From: Pratylenchus scribneri
Taxonomy: Eukaryota; Nematoda; Chromadorea; Rhabditida; Pratylenchidae
Assembly (NCBI GenBank): GCA_030063045.1
Contig: JAQSEB010000242.1
Coordinates: forward strand, 1-64,000
Length of the DNA stretch: 64,000 bases
Reading direction: 5' to 3'
The translations under genes and the position numbers were made by a program. This document shows positions 1-12,700 of the stretch, one piece after another. The notes under the pieces are model-generated. The model worked only from the letters and a program-made list of their open reading frames with translations. It was not told the origin of the DNA and did not search any database. Positions within the stretch are counted from its first letter, which is position 1, and every line of letters begins with the position of its first letter.

Positions 1-317
1 GAACCCATGACCCCAAGCCCAAGCCGATAACCATCCCCAAATTCCAATTCAAATCCATGCGCCAATGCCCAAATGAAAATGCTTCCTCTTCCTCTAATTT
101 TCTTGTTATCTTTTTTCGAACCCCTAGCGCACGCATGGGCGTATTTATATATTTACGAAAGATTTAATTGATTGTATTTTATCCAAATTTTGTGGCCATC
201 AATTCTTTGAATTTAACTCTCATTCATATCCAAAATTCCATTGATTTATGGAATAAAAACTTCCTTCTATTATTCGGGTAATATATTCTATTATTTTTTA
301 TTAAAAATTAATTTGCA
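1..317. other. Upstream flank, no gene seen
   Basis: The first 150 bases are somewhat richer in C (CCCAAGCC-like words), the rest AT-rich. It probably contains the promoter of the first gene. Confidence 0.4.
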
Positions 318-3300
318 ATGCTCTATGAAGAAAAAAGATCAAATTCAATGTTGCCATTATTACTTCTTAAATTATTTTTAATCTCACTGTTCATCAATAA
401 TGCTGCTACTATGGAAATTTTAGGCAGTGATGGTAATTAATTAATTATTTTTTGAATTAAAAAATATCATAGAAAAAAGTTTTAAATAATATTACCCAGA
501 GAATCACATTAATTTACAATAAATTGTTTTCATGACTAATTAAGCGGTTAAACTTCTTTTGGAATATTTCCATCCGAGCCAAATTTATCGCTCATACAAC
601 AAAATTCGAATTTCTAAGGGGTTATTCCTTGCATTCTTCAACCCTTCGGAGCCCCAGCGGTATGAGCTTGTCGCTTTTGCCACTACTAGGCTTAGAAGTT
701 ATCGGTTACGGTTTATTGTTTCGGCCCTTTCGGGGTTCAAAACTTTCTGTATCTGCTGGGGCTAGACACGGTGCAAGAAAAAAAAGGAATGGGAATTATT
801 AGCTGCCGGATCAGAAGAATAGCACTATGAAAACATAATAGAAAATCATAAATCTACTAGCTATAAGAAATCTCGTACATTATGTTAAAAATTTTTTAGG
901 CTTATCCATTTTGAAAACTATCTTGAGCTTAAAAAATTAAGTGAAAATCAAAAAAATATATGTGCTAAAATAATATGGAAAAATACATTTAATTTTCATT
1001 AATAATTAGAATTAGAACTAATTATTTTATCCCAATTATTGACGAGTTTTATCTATTTGTATATGAATTGTGAATTTAGGAGAATCCATTATAATTATTT
1101 AGATGTTATATATTTTTTGGTAATTTCATTTTTATTTTTTGCTAATTAAATATTAGTACTATTCAAACAAAATAAAATAAAATTATTTGATGCTATGAAT
1201 TTTTGCAGAATTAGGCGAAGATCCGGATGTGCAAAATATCAATGTTGTTTATGAAATTCTTTACGGTGATTTGAAAGATTTTAACGATCAAGTACATATG
1301 GAATATTCCCAAATGGAAATTGCTTTGTTCTTTTATAAAAAATTTTGTTTCTCAATTTTGACGGAATACAAGCATATGGAAAAGGAAACAGAAGAATTTC
1401 GTGAACATTTCCATCAAATTGAAAAAGATTATCAGGATTTCAGTAAACGAACAGTAATGTTGGACCACAAGATCTGCAATTTCTATAAAATGTTTGTGAG
1501 AATGATTTTCGACAAAATTTTGGATAAAAGTGAACATTGGAGGCACTATTTACATTTTCGGACTCGCCATTTATTTTGGCTAGATAATCAGGTTTTTAAT
1601 TATTTATTATATTAAACTAAATAATAAAAAATCAAGATTTAAAAGTTTGCACCGAATCATTGGCATTTAAAATTTATCAAATTGAAAAATATAAGCAAAC
1701 AAACATCATGAAAATCTCGAACAAATAAGAAACATTTCTCAATTTTTAGTATTAAAAATGAAAATTTTGTATTTTTATTTTGTGTTAATCAATACCATCC
1801 TCCGAAATCAGGGCTAAAATCGTATTCGAGAGTGTGAAATTATTAAGTGAAATAGATTTAAAAAGAAGTTAAATGAAATAATATAATATTAATTTAGTGG
1901 AAAATAAATATGGAAGAATTCTTCAAAAATAAAAAATTTAATTGGCAATCAAAAGAAAATTGCAAGAAAAAAGAATGCAATAATTTGATAAAATATTTGA
2001 CTAAAAATCCACAAAGTTATATGGCCAATTATTGGTCATTGAAATGGTTACTCGCCAATTCGTCAGAATTCATCAAAACTGTCAAGGAAAAATCTGATAA
2101 AAATTTTTTGGAAATGAAAAGACGTATTTTTATTTTAACCGGCCCAATCGGCTTTGATCGTTTGGAATTGACAAAAATGGATATTTTAAAAATTGGTAAA
2201 TGAATAAAAGTTAAAAAGATAAAAAATAAATCATTAATTTATGTATGCGGATATTTTTCCTTAAAAATAAAAATAAAATAAATTTTTTTGCAACATATTT
2301 TTAGATGAGATAAAAATCTATTAAAATTTTCAAAAAAAATTAAATTACTATATATTTTCATAATTCTTTTTTAATTATATTATTAACAGCCTGTAAAAGT
2401 AATTTTTTTTCAGGATCTCTAATTCCGGAATTTGTCCAAATCTGCTTGAAAAGGTAAGAAATATAAAATATTGAAAGCAATGGTAACAGTATCGTTCCAA
2501 TTTGCTATTCCTACCCTTCCCTCTCTTTTCTTAATTTTTTTTTTATTTTTTTTCAAATAATTTCGTATTATTTGACTCTTTGTTTTCTAAATTGTAAATC
2601 AAAAAATGTTTTCCATTATTCGACAGACGCCCTTAACCAAATTTTTCTTTAAAGTCAAAATGACAAAAATATTCAAAAAATATATGTTTAATATGTTTTA
2701 AATATAAAGATTTTTTTTCTATTTTCTGTAAATTTTTTTAGATTTTTAATTAATTTTTAAGAGCCGATTTATTGAGTGATTTTGTCGAGTCTATTTTGGA
2801 TTAATAATCTCAATGAATTTAAGCATTATTAATTTAAAACCATTATAGTAAATATGTAGATTACTTTTTTAAATAACTGAAAAATAAAATAGAAAATTTT
2901 AATACTTTAGTACAATGGAAATTCGATTCCATTCAGATATTTGACTGGGAATGAAGATTCAAGAAGATATCAATTAAGAATGTCAATCAGTTTGCTAATA
3001 AATAATTTCACCAAATTTCGTCAATCTATGTCTAGCACAAAGAAAAAAATTGAGGAAAACAAACAAAATTTGGCCAAATTTGATCGAATTTATGAAAAAA
3101 TTAATGGCCTACTCAGTTCAATTGCAGATTTGGAGGATATAAACATTTTAAATGATGAAGGGAAATTGGAACAAGTGATTAGTATTCTGATAAAATTATA
3201 TGAAATATTCGAAAATGGCAATCCGAAAATAAAAATAGAACATTTTGCCGCAATAAATGAAGATGATTTGTTTGAATCAAATTTGAATTTAGAATTGATG

Positions 3301-6300
3301 GAAAGGAAGTTTGTATTTTGTTAATTTAAATAAATTAGTAATTGGGAAAAGCAAAATTTTTTGACCGATAGTTATGGCTTAAAATTATTTTTAATGAAAA
3401 TGAATTTTATTTTTATTAGCCTATTTTTAATATAATTTAAGCATTCTGAGAATTAATATATAAATAAAATTAAAGTTTATAATTTATAACAATTTTTTAA
3501 TTTGATATCGAAATTTTCAAAATGGGTTAATTTAATTCCTTGATAAATTATTTATAATTACTCGCAAAAGTTATGTGAATGATGAGAGGTTCGGGAAGTA
3601 CTATTCTGCATTTAGAATAGAAGTAAAGGGGAGGGGAGGGTTAAAAAATAATTTTATAATTGATTAATCTTATTTAATATTATTGTAAATAAAAATTAAA
3701 CATTGATAAGGGAAATAATTTTGGCGGACGATTATTTTAAATTAATCGACAATCAATTGAAAAATGCTGATGAAGATATGGAAAATATTCTACAAAAAGG
3801 CAATGGCTCTATCTACAGACTGGCTTCATTGATTGGAGGGAGCGATAATCTGCTTGAAATATGGGCAAAATATACGGAAAAAATTCGATCCACAGAATGT
3901 AAGTTAATTTAATTAATATTTTTGAGGGATGGAAAATTATTTGTTTGAATTTGCTCTAGTTCAATGTTTTGAATATTTTACAGATTTTAACATCGATTTT
4001 GATAAAAGAATCAGAAAATTTTATGAAATATTACTTAATAATGAGAACTTAATGAGCCAATTTCTCAGCAGTGTAAATTTGAATATTATTTTGTTGATGA
4101 ATACTATCGAAAAAATCCTGGCTGAGAATAAAAACCAAAGTTTCAAACCATTATTAGAAGATTGGCGTTGTATGATGCGATTAAAACTCGACTTACTTTA
4201 TGTGAAACCAGCATTTATGATCAGAACTGACAAGGAAATGACTTTAACAGGTAAAAGAAAAGCAATTTTACACTTTTTAGTAAGAATATAGAATAATGTT
4301 CGATTAAATTGAATTTTTTGGTACGGAAATTGAAAAAGAAAAAAAACTAATGGACCATTCATTAATCGCAATTCTTTTTCCTTTAATTAAATCACAAAAA
4401 AACCAGAATTTCATTATTATTGTAGATATTACCTGAATTATGAATCGCATAAAATAATAATATATATTTATTTTATTTGCCCGATTTTATCTTTTTTGTT
4501 AATAAACAAAATATTTTAAACTCAATTTATACTTAACTTTCATAAATTTGCCTTAAAATGATATTATGTAAATTTTCTAAAATTTTATTTTGTTAAATTA
4601 CCATTAACTCATTAATTTTCATATGAATTATTTTACATCCCTCCCTATTCTAGACTGGGAATTGTCCTAAGGTTATCAGTGAAAATGTGTGAAATTAAAA
4701 TAGAAATAAAATGATAAAAATGAAACAAAAATAACTAGTAGAATAATTCCTATTTTAAAGAAAATTTAATATTGGAATTTACTGAAAAGTGGGCCAAAAA
4801 AAGAAGTTACGCAAATGAAATTCGAGCTGAATTCGAAAAATTGAACGAACAAAAGGATGAGATTCTAAAAAAAGACAATGAAAAGCCAGAACTTTCTTCT
4901 CGTTTCCAAGACATCCACATTGGACAATTGATAAAATTGGCTGAAGAAGACAAGCAAAATTATAATAATAATGAGGATCCACTTAGTGAGGCCAAAACAT
5001 TTAACTTTTGGCTTTTCTTCCAAGGTTAGATTTCCATGAATTGTTTTTTAGAAATTTAAGTTGGAAAAATTTTTTAAAAAATTTTGAAAGTTATTATTTA
5101 ATTCAAAAATTTGTTCACAAATCGTTTTTAACAAATCTCAATTCTCTAATCAAAAAAAGTTTTTGGTAGATATTATGTTTTGTGTCTATGTCATCCGATG
5201 AGCATTAATTTATGGCTCATTCGATTCGGACTGGTTGATTTTGTTTAATAAATGATAATTCTTACAAGATTGAATTGGTATAAAAAGCTGAAATTTCAAT
5301 CGGCCCTAAGCTCAAACTTAGGTTCAAAACCGACCAAATCTATTTGAATTAGAAATAGAAATCTTATAAATGAAATCAACCCCAACGAATATATTTTACC
5401 ATAAATTATGTTTTTCGAGAGTAAGTTAATGCCGAAATTGTAATTTTTAAAAACAAATTGGTTATTAGAAATTTATATTAAATTTTATAAAATTTTTAAA
5501 AATTTATGGATAAATCAAATTTTTTAATCTATTTCTCTTTCTTATATATTATTTTTTAGAATTATCTACAAATCGAGACTTAACATTATTAGCTAGACTG
5601 GCCATCATTTTTAATAAAGATGGAATGGAAAAATTGATGGAAAAAGTATCATTGTTAACTAAAATCGAAGAAAAACCAATGTCTGGACAAAAATTAAAGA
5701 AAAGGAAAAATAAAAAGAAAACATCAACAGAACAATCTATAAAACAAGGTGAAGGTATATTTTAAAAAATTATATTAAAATACGGAAAATTTTTCCAATG
5801 ATTTAATCAGGGTTTGGATCTAATTAAACAATTTATAAGAGTAAATTTTTTTCTGTAAATTTATAATCGAGAAAATTTAAAAATAATGCAAACTCTTATT
5901 CGAAATGATTTTATTTTTTTTTAAATTTTTTCATACCCTTTGATACCCTCATTTTCCGTATGCCCATAAGCTATTATTCAAGCCATTTCAGTTTCATTTT
6001 TAAATGAGGTTGAATTCCAGTTTAATAGTTATAGCCTAGAAGGAGATTGGTATAATCCTACATACATCGATAATATTCTCAAATTTCCTAAATATTTCTA
6101 ATTTTGGAATGATATATGAATATTTAGAGAAAGAAAAATAAGAAATAATTAAAAAATATAAAATTGCAAGAAATCATTAAATTCTCACTTAATTATTTTA
6201 GAACTTCGAAGTGATATGACTGCTGAGAGTTCAAGTAAAGAAAATGAATCATCAAAAGAAAAAGAGTCATCAAGAGAATCATTAGAGCAAACTTCTGCTG

Positions 6301-9300
6301 ATGTTCAATTGCATCTTCCAAACATAGAGCAAATTTTGCACACCACCAGCAGCATTGGACATGGCGAAAATTTGGCCAATGTTGTTGATGCTGGCTCATC
6401 AGATTCAACAAAAATTCATATTGAAACGAGCATTGATCAAACAAAGGCGAATTCTCCAGCAGAATGTAATTGCATTTTTGTCAAAATAATTTTTGCAAAA
6501 AAAAATATTAAAATAAAATAATATATTAAAATAATCCGCCAATATCCAAACATTCATTTGAATATAATTCTTTTTTTATATATATAATTCAGTTTCCTAG
6601 TAGGCAAAATTGAATAACTAATTTTCTTGCTCGATTAAAGATCCTCCCGCCACAAAAACTTTTTCTCCTAATTAAAGCGGGAATTTTATTTCCAATTTTT
6701 TAAGAAATTAAAAATGAATGGAATTTCGATATTATTTAAAATGAACAATAATTTATTATTTAAGAAGAATTTGGCAATCCCGGAGAATTATGATCCCACC
6801 AAAAAAATTTTTTACAAATTCTAAAACCACATTTGTAGGGGTAATCGGGAGCCTAGAACACGAATCTGACTTGCATTTTGTTATATCTCACCATCTTGGT
6901 AAGATATTGCCCACTTTTACCAAGTTACGCACAGGGGGGACCAAGGGCATTTTTGGTGTAAAATTTTTGTATAGTGAAATTATAGCTCAATCGCGCAGCT
7001 CGCAGAGCTGAATCTAAAGGTACCATTTTTATGAGGTAATATTGCAAAATAAGCAACTTATAACCAAAAGAATATTTATCTTGGTAATGTATTTAGATGT
7101 ATAACTTGTCCAATTTACATTATTACTTTATAAAAAGGTACCATTAGATTCAGCACATTAGATTCAGCTCGACAAGCTGCGTTGAATTTGAATGAACTAT
7201 AATTTAGCTATATAAAAATTTTCAACAAAAATCCCCTTGGTCCCCCTTTGCCTATCTTGGTAAGATATTGCCGACTTTTACCAAGATGGTGAGATATGAC
7301 AAAATACATGTCAGATTCGTGTTCTAGGCCCCCGATTACTCCTAGAAATCGGGTTATAGAATTTTTAGAAATTTTTTTGGAGGGACCATAATTCTCCGGG
7401 ATTGACAAGAATTTAATTTTTTATTACAAATTTTTAGTCTTAAGACCAATTCAATTAAATCTAAAGCTTTAAATGTCTCCTAATAAGAGATTTAATTTGC
7501 AATTATATTGAATAATGAATTTTGAAATGTGAAAATGTCGAAAGCATCTTTATATATATATAAATTAATTTTCTCTTTGTTTAAATATGCTTTCATTTCA
7601 TTCCACGAATTTTATGATTTTGTAAAAAATTCTGAAATTTCCACTTTTTTTGTCATTGAAAAAATTTTTCTGGAAAATTTTTTTTTGAGGAAAATTTTTT
7701 TAGAAAATTGAGTATAATATTACATTTTTTCATAAATATTTGAAATTAAAATTTTGAGAAATTAAATTTATTTTTAAAACACAAAATTTAATAGATTAAA
7801 AATTAAACATTTTTCTACATTGGATTGCAGTTTCTCCCACAACTGATGTGACAATTCCGAGCAGTGAAATGTATCAAAATAATTTGACTAAATCAAAATT
7901 AGAGTTGGTATTGAATGAATCCAAATGGTTAACGAATGATATTATTGATGCATATTTGGAAATGTTAATAAATGGAAATTTGTATTATAATGATGGCACT
8001 TTTGGCTTCATTCCCAGCTTTGTGATTCTTTCTTTCAAATATGAAACAAAATTCCCAATGGAATGGCTGCAGAAAACATTACAACAAAGAATTGCTGATA
8101 ATGTCCAATATTGGCTGATACCGGCTCATTTGAATGAAAATCATTGGGTATTGACCGTGATGGATGTTCATGAAAATCGACTTCACTACTTCGATTCTTT
8201 GAATCCAGGCAGCACAGATGAAAAATTCACCAGAGAAATTTTCAATATATTCCATTACTTATACATACAAATTGATCATCCTCTAAGTGGACAATTCGTT
8301 TTCTCCGAAAATGACAAACCCCCAACAAAGAGCAGAACAGATTTGCCCAAACAAAAAAATGGAATCGATTGTGGCATTTTCTTGCTTATGTATGCGCTGA
8401 ATATTTTTATAAAAAAGAGTACTGATGCTGAAATGCATATAATACAGGGAGGTATAAAAGAAGCACGAAAGAGGATTTACCGGGAGCTGATGTTAGATCG
8501 ATTGTAAGTTTATTTATATATCTATAGTTCATTTTTATATAAATTTCACAATGGGTTTTTATTTAATTATATAACCTAAAAAACTTTGCTTGATTTCCAT
8601 TCCATATAATATTTCAATTTCAACCTCATTAAATGACAAAATTGCAAAAAGTTTAAAAATATTTTAATAAAGGATTTAATTTTTTAAATAAGCTAATAAC
8701 ATTTTAAGAAGCATTTAGGCAATTTATAGCACATTGAAGCATGTCAATTTTGTCTGACTTTTTCCAAAATTCAATCAATTTAATCAATGAAACTTTTATA
8801 AAAATTTTTAAGTTTATAAAAACTATTTATCATATGCGAATAATTATGTTTTTTAATAAAAATTTAATTAATTTTAGCCTAGAGTATTTTTTGCATATTA
8901 ATTGAAAAATTAATATTTCGTTATTTTGTTTTGAATTTTAATCTCAATATTTAAATAAATATAGCTATGATACCGTTTAAATAATCGTTATTTTTTAGTA
9001 AGAGTAATTATATCGATGATGATGTATTAGAAAGTCTGTATCTGCTTCATTCACCGGAACAACAAATATCCGAATCAAAAAATTTGTTGCAATCCAAGCT
9101 TGGCGAAGCAAAAGAATCATCAAAAGTAAAAAATTTAAATTTAAATTCTATATTATTTTATAATTGTAATTATAAGTTCACCTGTTTTGTAATTTAACCT
9201 GAGCGAATTTAATCGAAATTTGATATTTTAGAATCAATCAAATTTCGATAAGAAGTTTTTATTAACAAAACAAAAAATATTAATATTTATTTTTAATTTA

Positions 9301-9373
9301 ATAAAATTTAAGATTATAAAATCCACAAGAAAAATCGAACGCCTTCCTTCAATACATATAATGCCGATGGAAG
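318..9373 (+). CDS. Secreted-type protein with N-terminal module and Ulp1/SENP-like (C48) cysteine protease domain; first half of a possible protease-poly(A) polymerase fusion gene
   Basis: Exons joined in phase: 318-432, 1209-1591, 1898-2195, 2414-2453, 2937-3308, 3711-3898, 3984-4250, 4761-5024, 5560-5754, 6202-6465, 7831-8503, 8999-9125, 9313-9373. Exon 1 encodes a signal-peptide-like leader (best start ATG 348, core LPLLLLKLFLISLF; ATG 318 is also in frame). Exons 2-9 form a roughly 600-residue module I do not recognise; it has motifs LKWLLANS and GFDRLEL and ends in a Lys-rich then Ser/Glu-rich linker. The 7831-8503 exon is a C48 domain: His in NENHWVL (8142), Asp in HYFDSL (8193), Gln and Cys in KQKNGIDCG (Cys codon 8370), so the catalytic set is complete. 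Known family role: cleaving SUMO or related ubiquitin-like tags, normally in nucleus or cytosol, which makes the secretion signal odd. The last exon ends in phase 1 and reads directly into 9764; alternatively this gene stops near 9.2 kb. Confidence 0.7.
559..775. repeat. GC-richer patch in intron 1 with 9-bp inverted pair
   Basis: This patch is clearly richer in G+C than its surroundings. AGCCCCAGC (650-658) is matched by GCTGGGGCT (755-763), with CCCTTCGG and CCCTTTCGGGG inside. It may be a small repeat element or a structured RNA fragment; I cannot assign it. An ORF across it has no ATG and lies inside the intron. Confidence 0.35.
6775..7404. mobile_element. 630-bp foldback (inverted-repeat) element in an intron
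   Basis: The left arm (6775-7013) and right arm (about 7180-7404) are imperfect reverse complements over more than 200 bp. Both ends carry CAATCCCGGAGAATTATG (left) or its complement, and both arms contain the CACCATCTTGGTAA core. There is no coding capacity for a transposase, so it is a non-autonomous foldback/MITE-like element. It lies wholly in the intron 6466-7830 just before the protease exon. Related sequence recurs around 35.9-37.4 kb. Confidence 0.85.
7831..8503 (+). other. Ulp1/SENP C48 peptidase domain exon
   Basis: One 673-nt exon carries almost the whole protease domain. Acceptor is ttgcag at 7825-7830, donor gtaagt at 8504. The order W-L-I-P, NENHW, YFDSLNP, then Q-(x)5-C-G is the diagnostic order of the Ulp1/SENP/DeSI-like fold, and spacing between His and Asp (17 residues) and Asp and Cys (59 residues) is normal for the family. 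Specificity for SUMO, NEDD8 or another tag cannot be read from the sequence. Confidence 0.85.
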
Positions 9374-9763
9374 GTAAAATTTAAAATAAAATAAAAATAG
9401 GATTTATTATTATAAAAGAAATATAGTTTCATTAAAAATCGATATTAGACCATAAAATTAGTAAAAAAAAATCAAATAATTATAGTAAATATTGAATTTG
9501 CAACGAGTTATGTTCAAAAAATGTCTAGTTAAATATATATGTATTTTGGAATTTTTAAATATATTTTAGTACATATTCAGCAATAGCTCATAATTTTATT
9601 TATCAGTTTTTAACTAATTTATACTATATTATATTATTGATCGAGTTATCAATTATTAGAGTAAGATTTTGGTAGAATACTTTATCCTCAATATAGCCAG
9701 CTGAATAATATTAAATGCAGACTCTCATAATTTTTTTAACGTTTCTTTTTTTTCAATCAACAG

Positions 9764-12700
9764 AACCAAAAGATAAGTGGACGGACATAGTGAAAAATGT
9801 ATATTATGAAGGAATTTTTGCCAAAGATTACAACGAATCCACACAAATGCATACGAAAAATGGTGTGAAAGTTGCACTTTTTCACTTTAAAAAATTGGCC
9901 TCCTCTATTTTAATGGAATTTATACAAAATTATATGGGCAAAATGGATGAGATATTCTGTAACGAAATAGAAGCCAGATATATCGAATATAGGGAATTAC
10001 TAAAGTTGGAAGGCAAAAATGTCGCACACTATGCTTGTATTTTCTTCAAATTTTTCATGCGATTGAAAAAGAATATAATTTTGACAAATTATATGGAATG
10101 GAACAATTATGCACGCTTCAGAATGCGACATTTTTATTGGATTGATCCCAAGGTATGGTTTATAAAATTTTTTGAATAATTTTTATGGCAATCTAATAAT
10201 AATGGTTTAACTAGAAAGGGATTCCAATAAAATTATACCATTCTTTTTGGGTTGGGTTTCTCGTATAAGAAAAACTAGTTCTACTTTCTATTCCAGTTTA
10301 AAATTTAATATCCGATCAAAATTATCAAATTATTAAAGTATTGAATGATGCACATTAAATTTACAAAAATTCATTTTAGTAATTCATGAAAAAATTTAAA
10401 AAATATGTAAATTAATTTGTCCCTCTTATTTTATTTTATAAAAAGAAATATGAAAATAAAATTAATATTAAAATTTAAATAATTTTATTAGATTTTGAGA
10501 CTCATATACATAATTATAAAATTTATTATTAATTTAAAATCTTCATCTCACAATTAATTCATTTTTTATTAAAAAAAATATAATAAAATGGCAAAGAATA
10601 TTTCGAACAACCTAAAATAATTTTAACATTTTTAGTTTGATGAGAGTATAAATTCCATCACGCCGGATCTAATAATGGAAGAAAAAGATTGCAATGAAGA
10701 AGAAATAAAAAAGGTTATTCGAAAGATCGCAATTGAACATCCATATTCGAATATTTCACATTGGTGGACATTGAAGTGGTTGTTACAAAATTCGCCAAAA
10801 TTCAAGAATGACTTAAATGCCTATAAAGGAGAAGAATTGTTGGTAATGAAAAAACGCATTTTTGATTTGCTCGGGGAAAATGGTTTTGATAGATTGGAAA
10901 TGGCCATTCCAGTATTGAAATTTCGTAAGTATTAATAAATAAATTTAATAATAGAACAGAATTAATCAACTGTATTTTTTAACAAATCAAAATTAAAAAT
11001 TTGATGAAATTTCTTAATCAATTTAAAAACCAAAAATTTTATTACTTAATACAGCAATTAATTAATTATTATTGAGTTAAGATATAAAATTTTGATGATA
11101 ATCTTTTCATGAGACATTAGCAGCTTTATCTTTTTACAAATTAAGCAATTATTTTTTAATAATTGAAAAAGTATGAGAAAAAAAAACTTCTAATTGACTA
11201 AAATCGGGCATTTTTCTTGGATTGGTCAATTAATAATTTTTGACCTGAGAGCAATTTTTGATATGAATAAGAGCTCTTTTAGCCCATTGCTATTATATAA
11301 ATTTTTTTTATTAGTTTAAAAGATTTCGTAGATATTGGACAATGAGCAACAAATATATTCGAAATTCTAGCAAGATATTCATAATTGAAAGCATACGCCT
11401 TATGTAAATTGTAAAAATTGTAGTAATATTCAATATATTTTTCCAATCATAAATCTTTTAAATTTTAAATTATTTTGAGCTTTAAACCAGAGTGTTTTAC
11501 AGTTTAAAATAATATAAATTATACCAAAAAGCTGGATTTTTTTCACTTAATTTAAATTAAAAATTTTAACAAATTTTTCCCTTAATAAATTTTCCTTTTA
11601 GATGATGGCATAGAAGAAATGACTTTAGTTAGTATAAAAAGGTTTTTATAATTAAAAAAGAATATGTTAAACATTTTTTAAAGATATCTGTCCGGAGGCT
11701 TGGAAGGGACGAAACATGAATTCCGAATTGCACTCATCTATTTTTTAAATATTTTCAATATATACCGGAAATCTTTTAGAGGTTCTGAATTGGATAAACA
11801 AAAATTGGATAATATTTATGAGCAAATTGTTGATGTTAAACTTGTTCAATTCATTGATGAGGAGCACACATTGGAAGAAGAAATGGATGAATTAAAAGAG
11901 GCAATTTGCATATTATTGAAATTTTTTGAAATGATTGGAAACGAATCCTTTCCCATTGTGTCGAAAGAAAAAGTTCTTTCTATCAGCTATGAACAAGCAA
12001 TGCAATGCACAGTTGATGAATTTGAAAGTACAATGGAAAGGTTATTTTACAAAATTTTCAGCTCTAAGCCATATTATAAAAAATAATTAATAAACTTAAA
12101 ATAGAAGGATCATAAATATAATGAATAAAGGAAAATATAGTAAAAAATTCATTACAATTTAGAATTAATTATTTACTAATAGCATCAAAAATTGTAAAAA
12201 AATAAATTAATTATTCAATCAAATTTTAAAAATTTCTAAAGTATAATTATCACAAAGCAAAAAAGTAAATTTTTATATTAAATTTAAGACAACGTTTTAT
12301 GCTGCAATTTTATTATTATAATACAATGGAAGATCATTTATGCAATGGGGACGAGCAGTTGTTAAAAATATTAAAGTATGAAGAAGGAGCAATTTATAGA
12401 TTGAAAGAATTAATTGGCTATGACAATCTTCGTGAATTATGGATGGATTATCTCGAAAAAATTAGGGACAGAAAATGTAAGTATTTGTATGTAATTCTTT
12501 AATTATATAGGAAATGAAATTTGAAAATTTTCAATCAAACGAAGAGCATTTAATTTCTTTTCTCGGTCTTTGTAAAATGACCTTACAAAATAAATTGGGA
12601 ATATTAAATATCGTAAATTCTCCAACTTGACCAGGCGGAATAAGTTGGAAAAATTAAATTCCGCCTATTCTCCAACTTGACCAGGCGGAATAAGTTGGAA

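Noticed and set aside
559..765. Open frame of 68 codons
   Set aside because: No ATG start, lies inside an intron of the first gene and crosses a GC-rich repeat-like patch.
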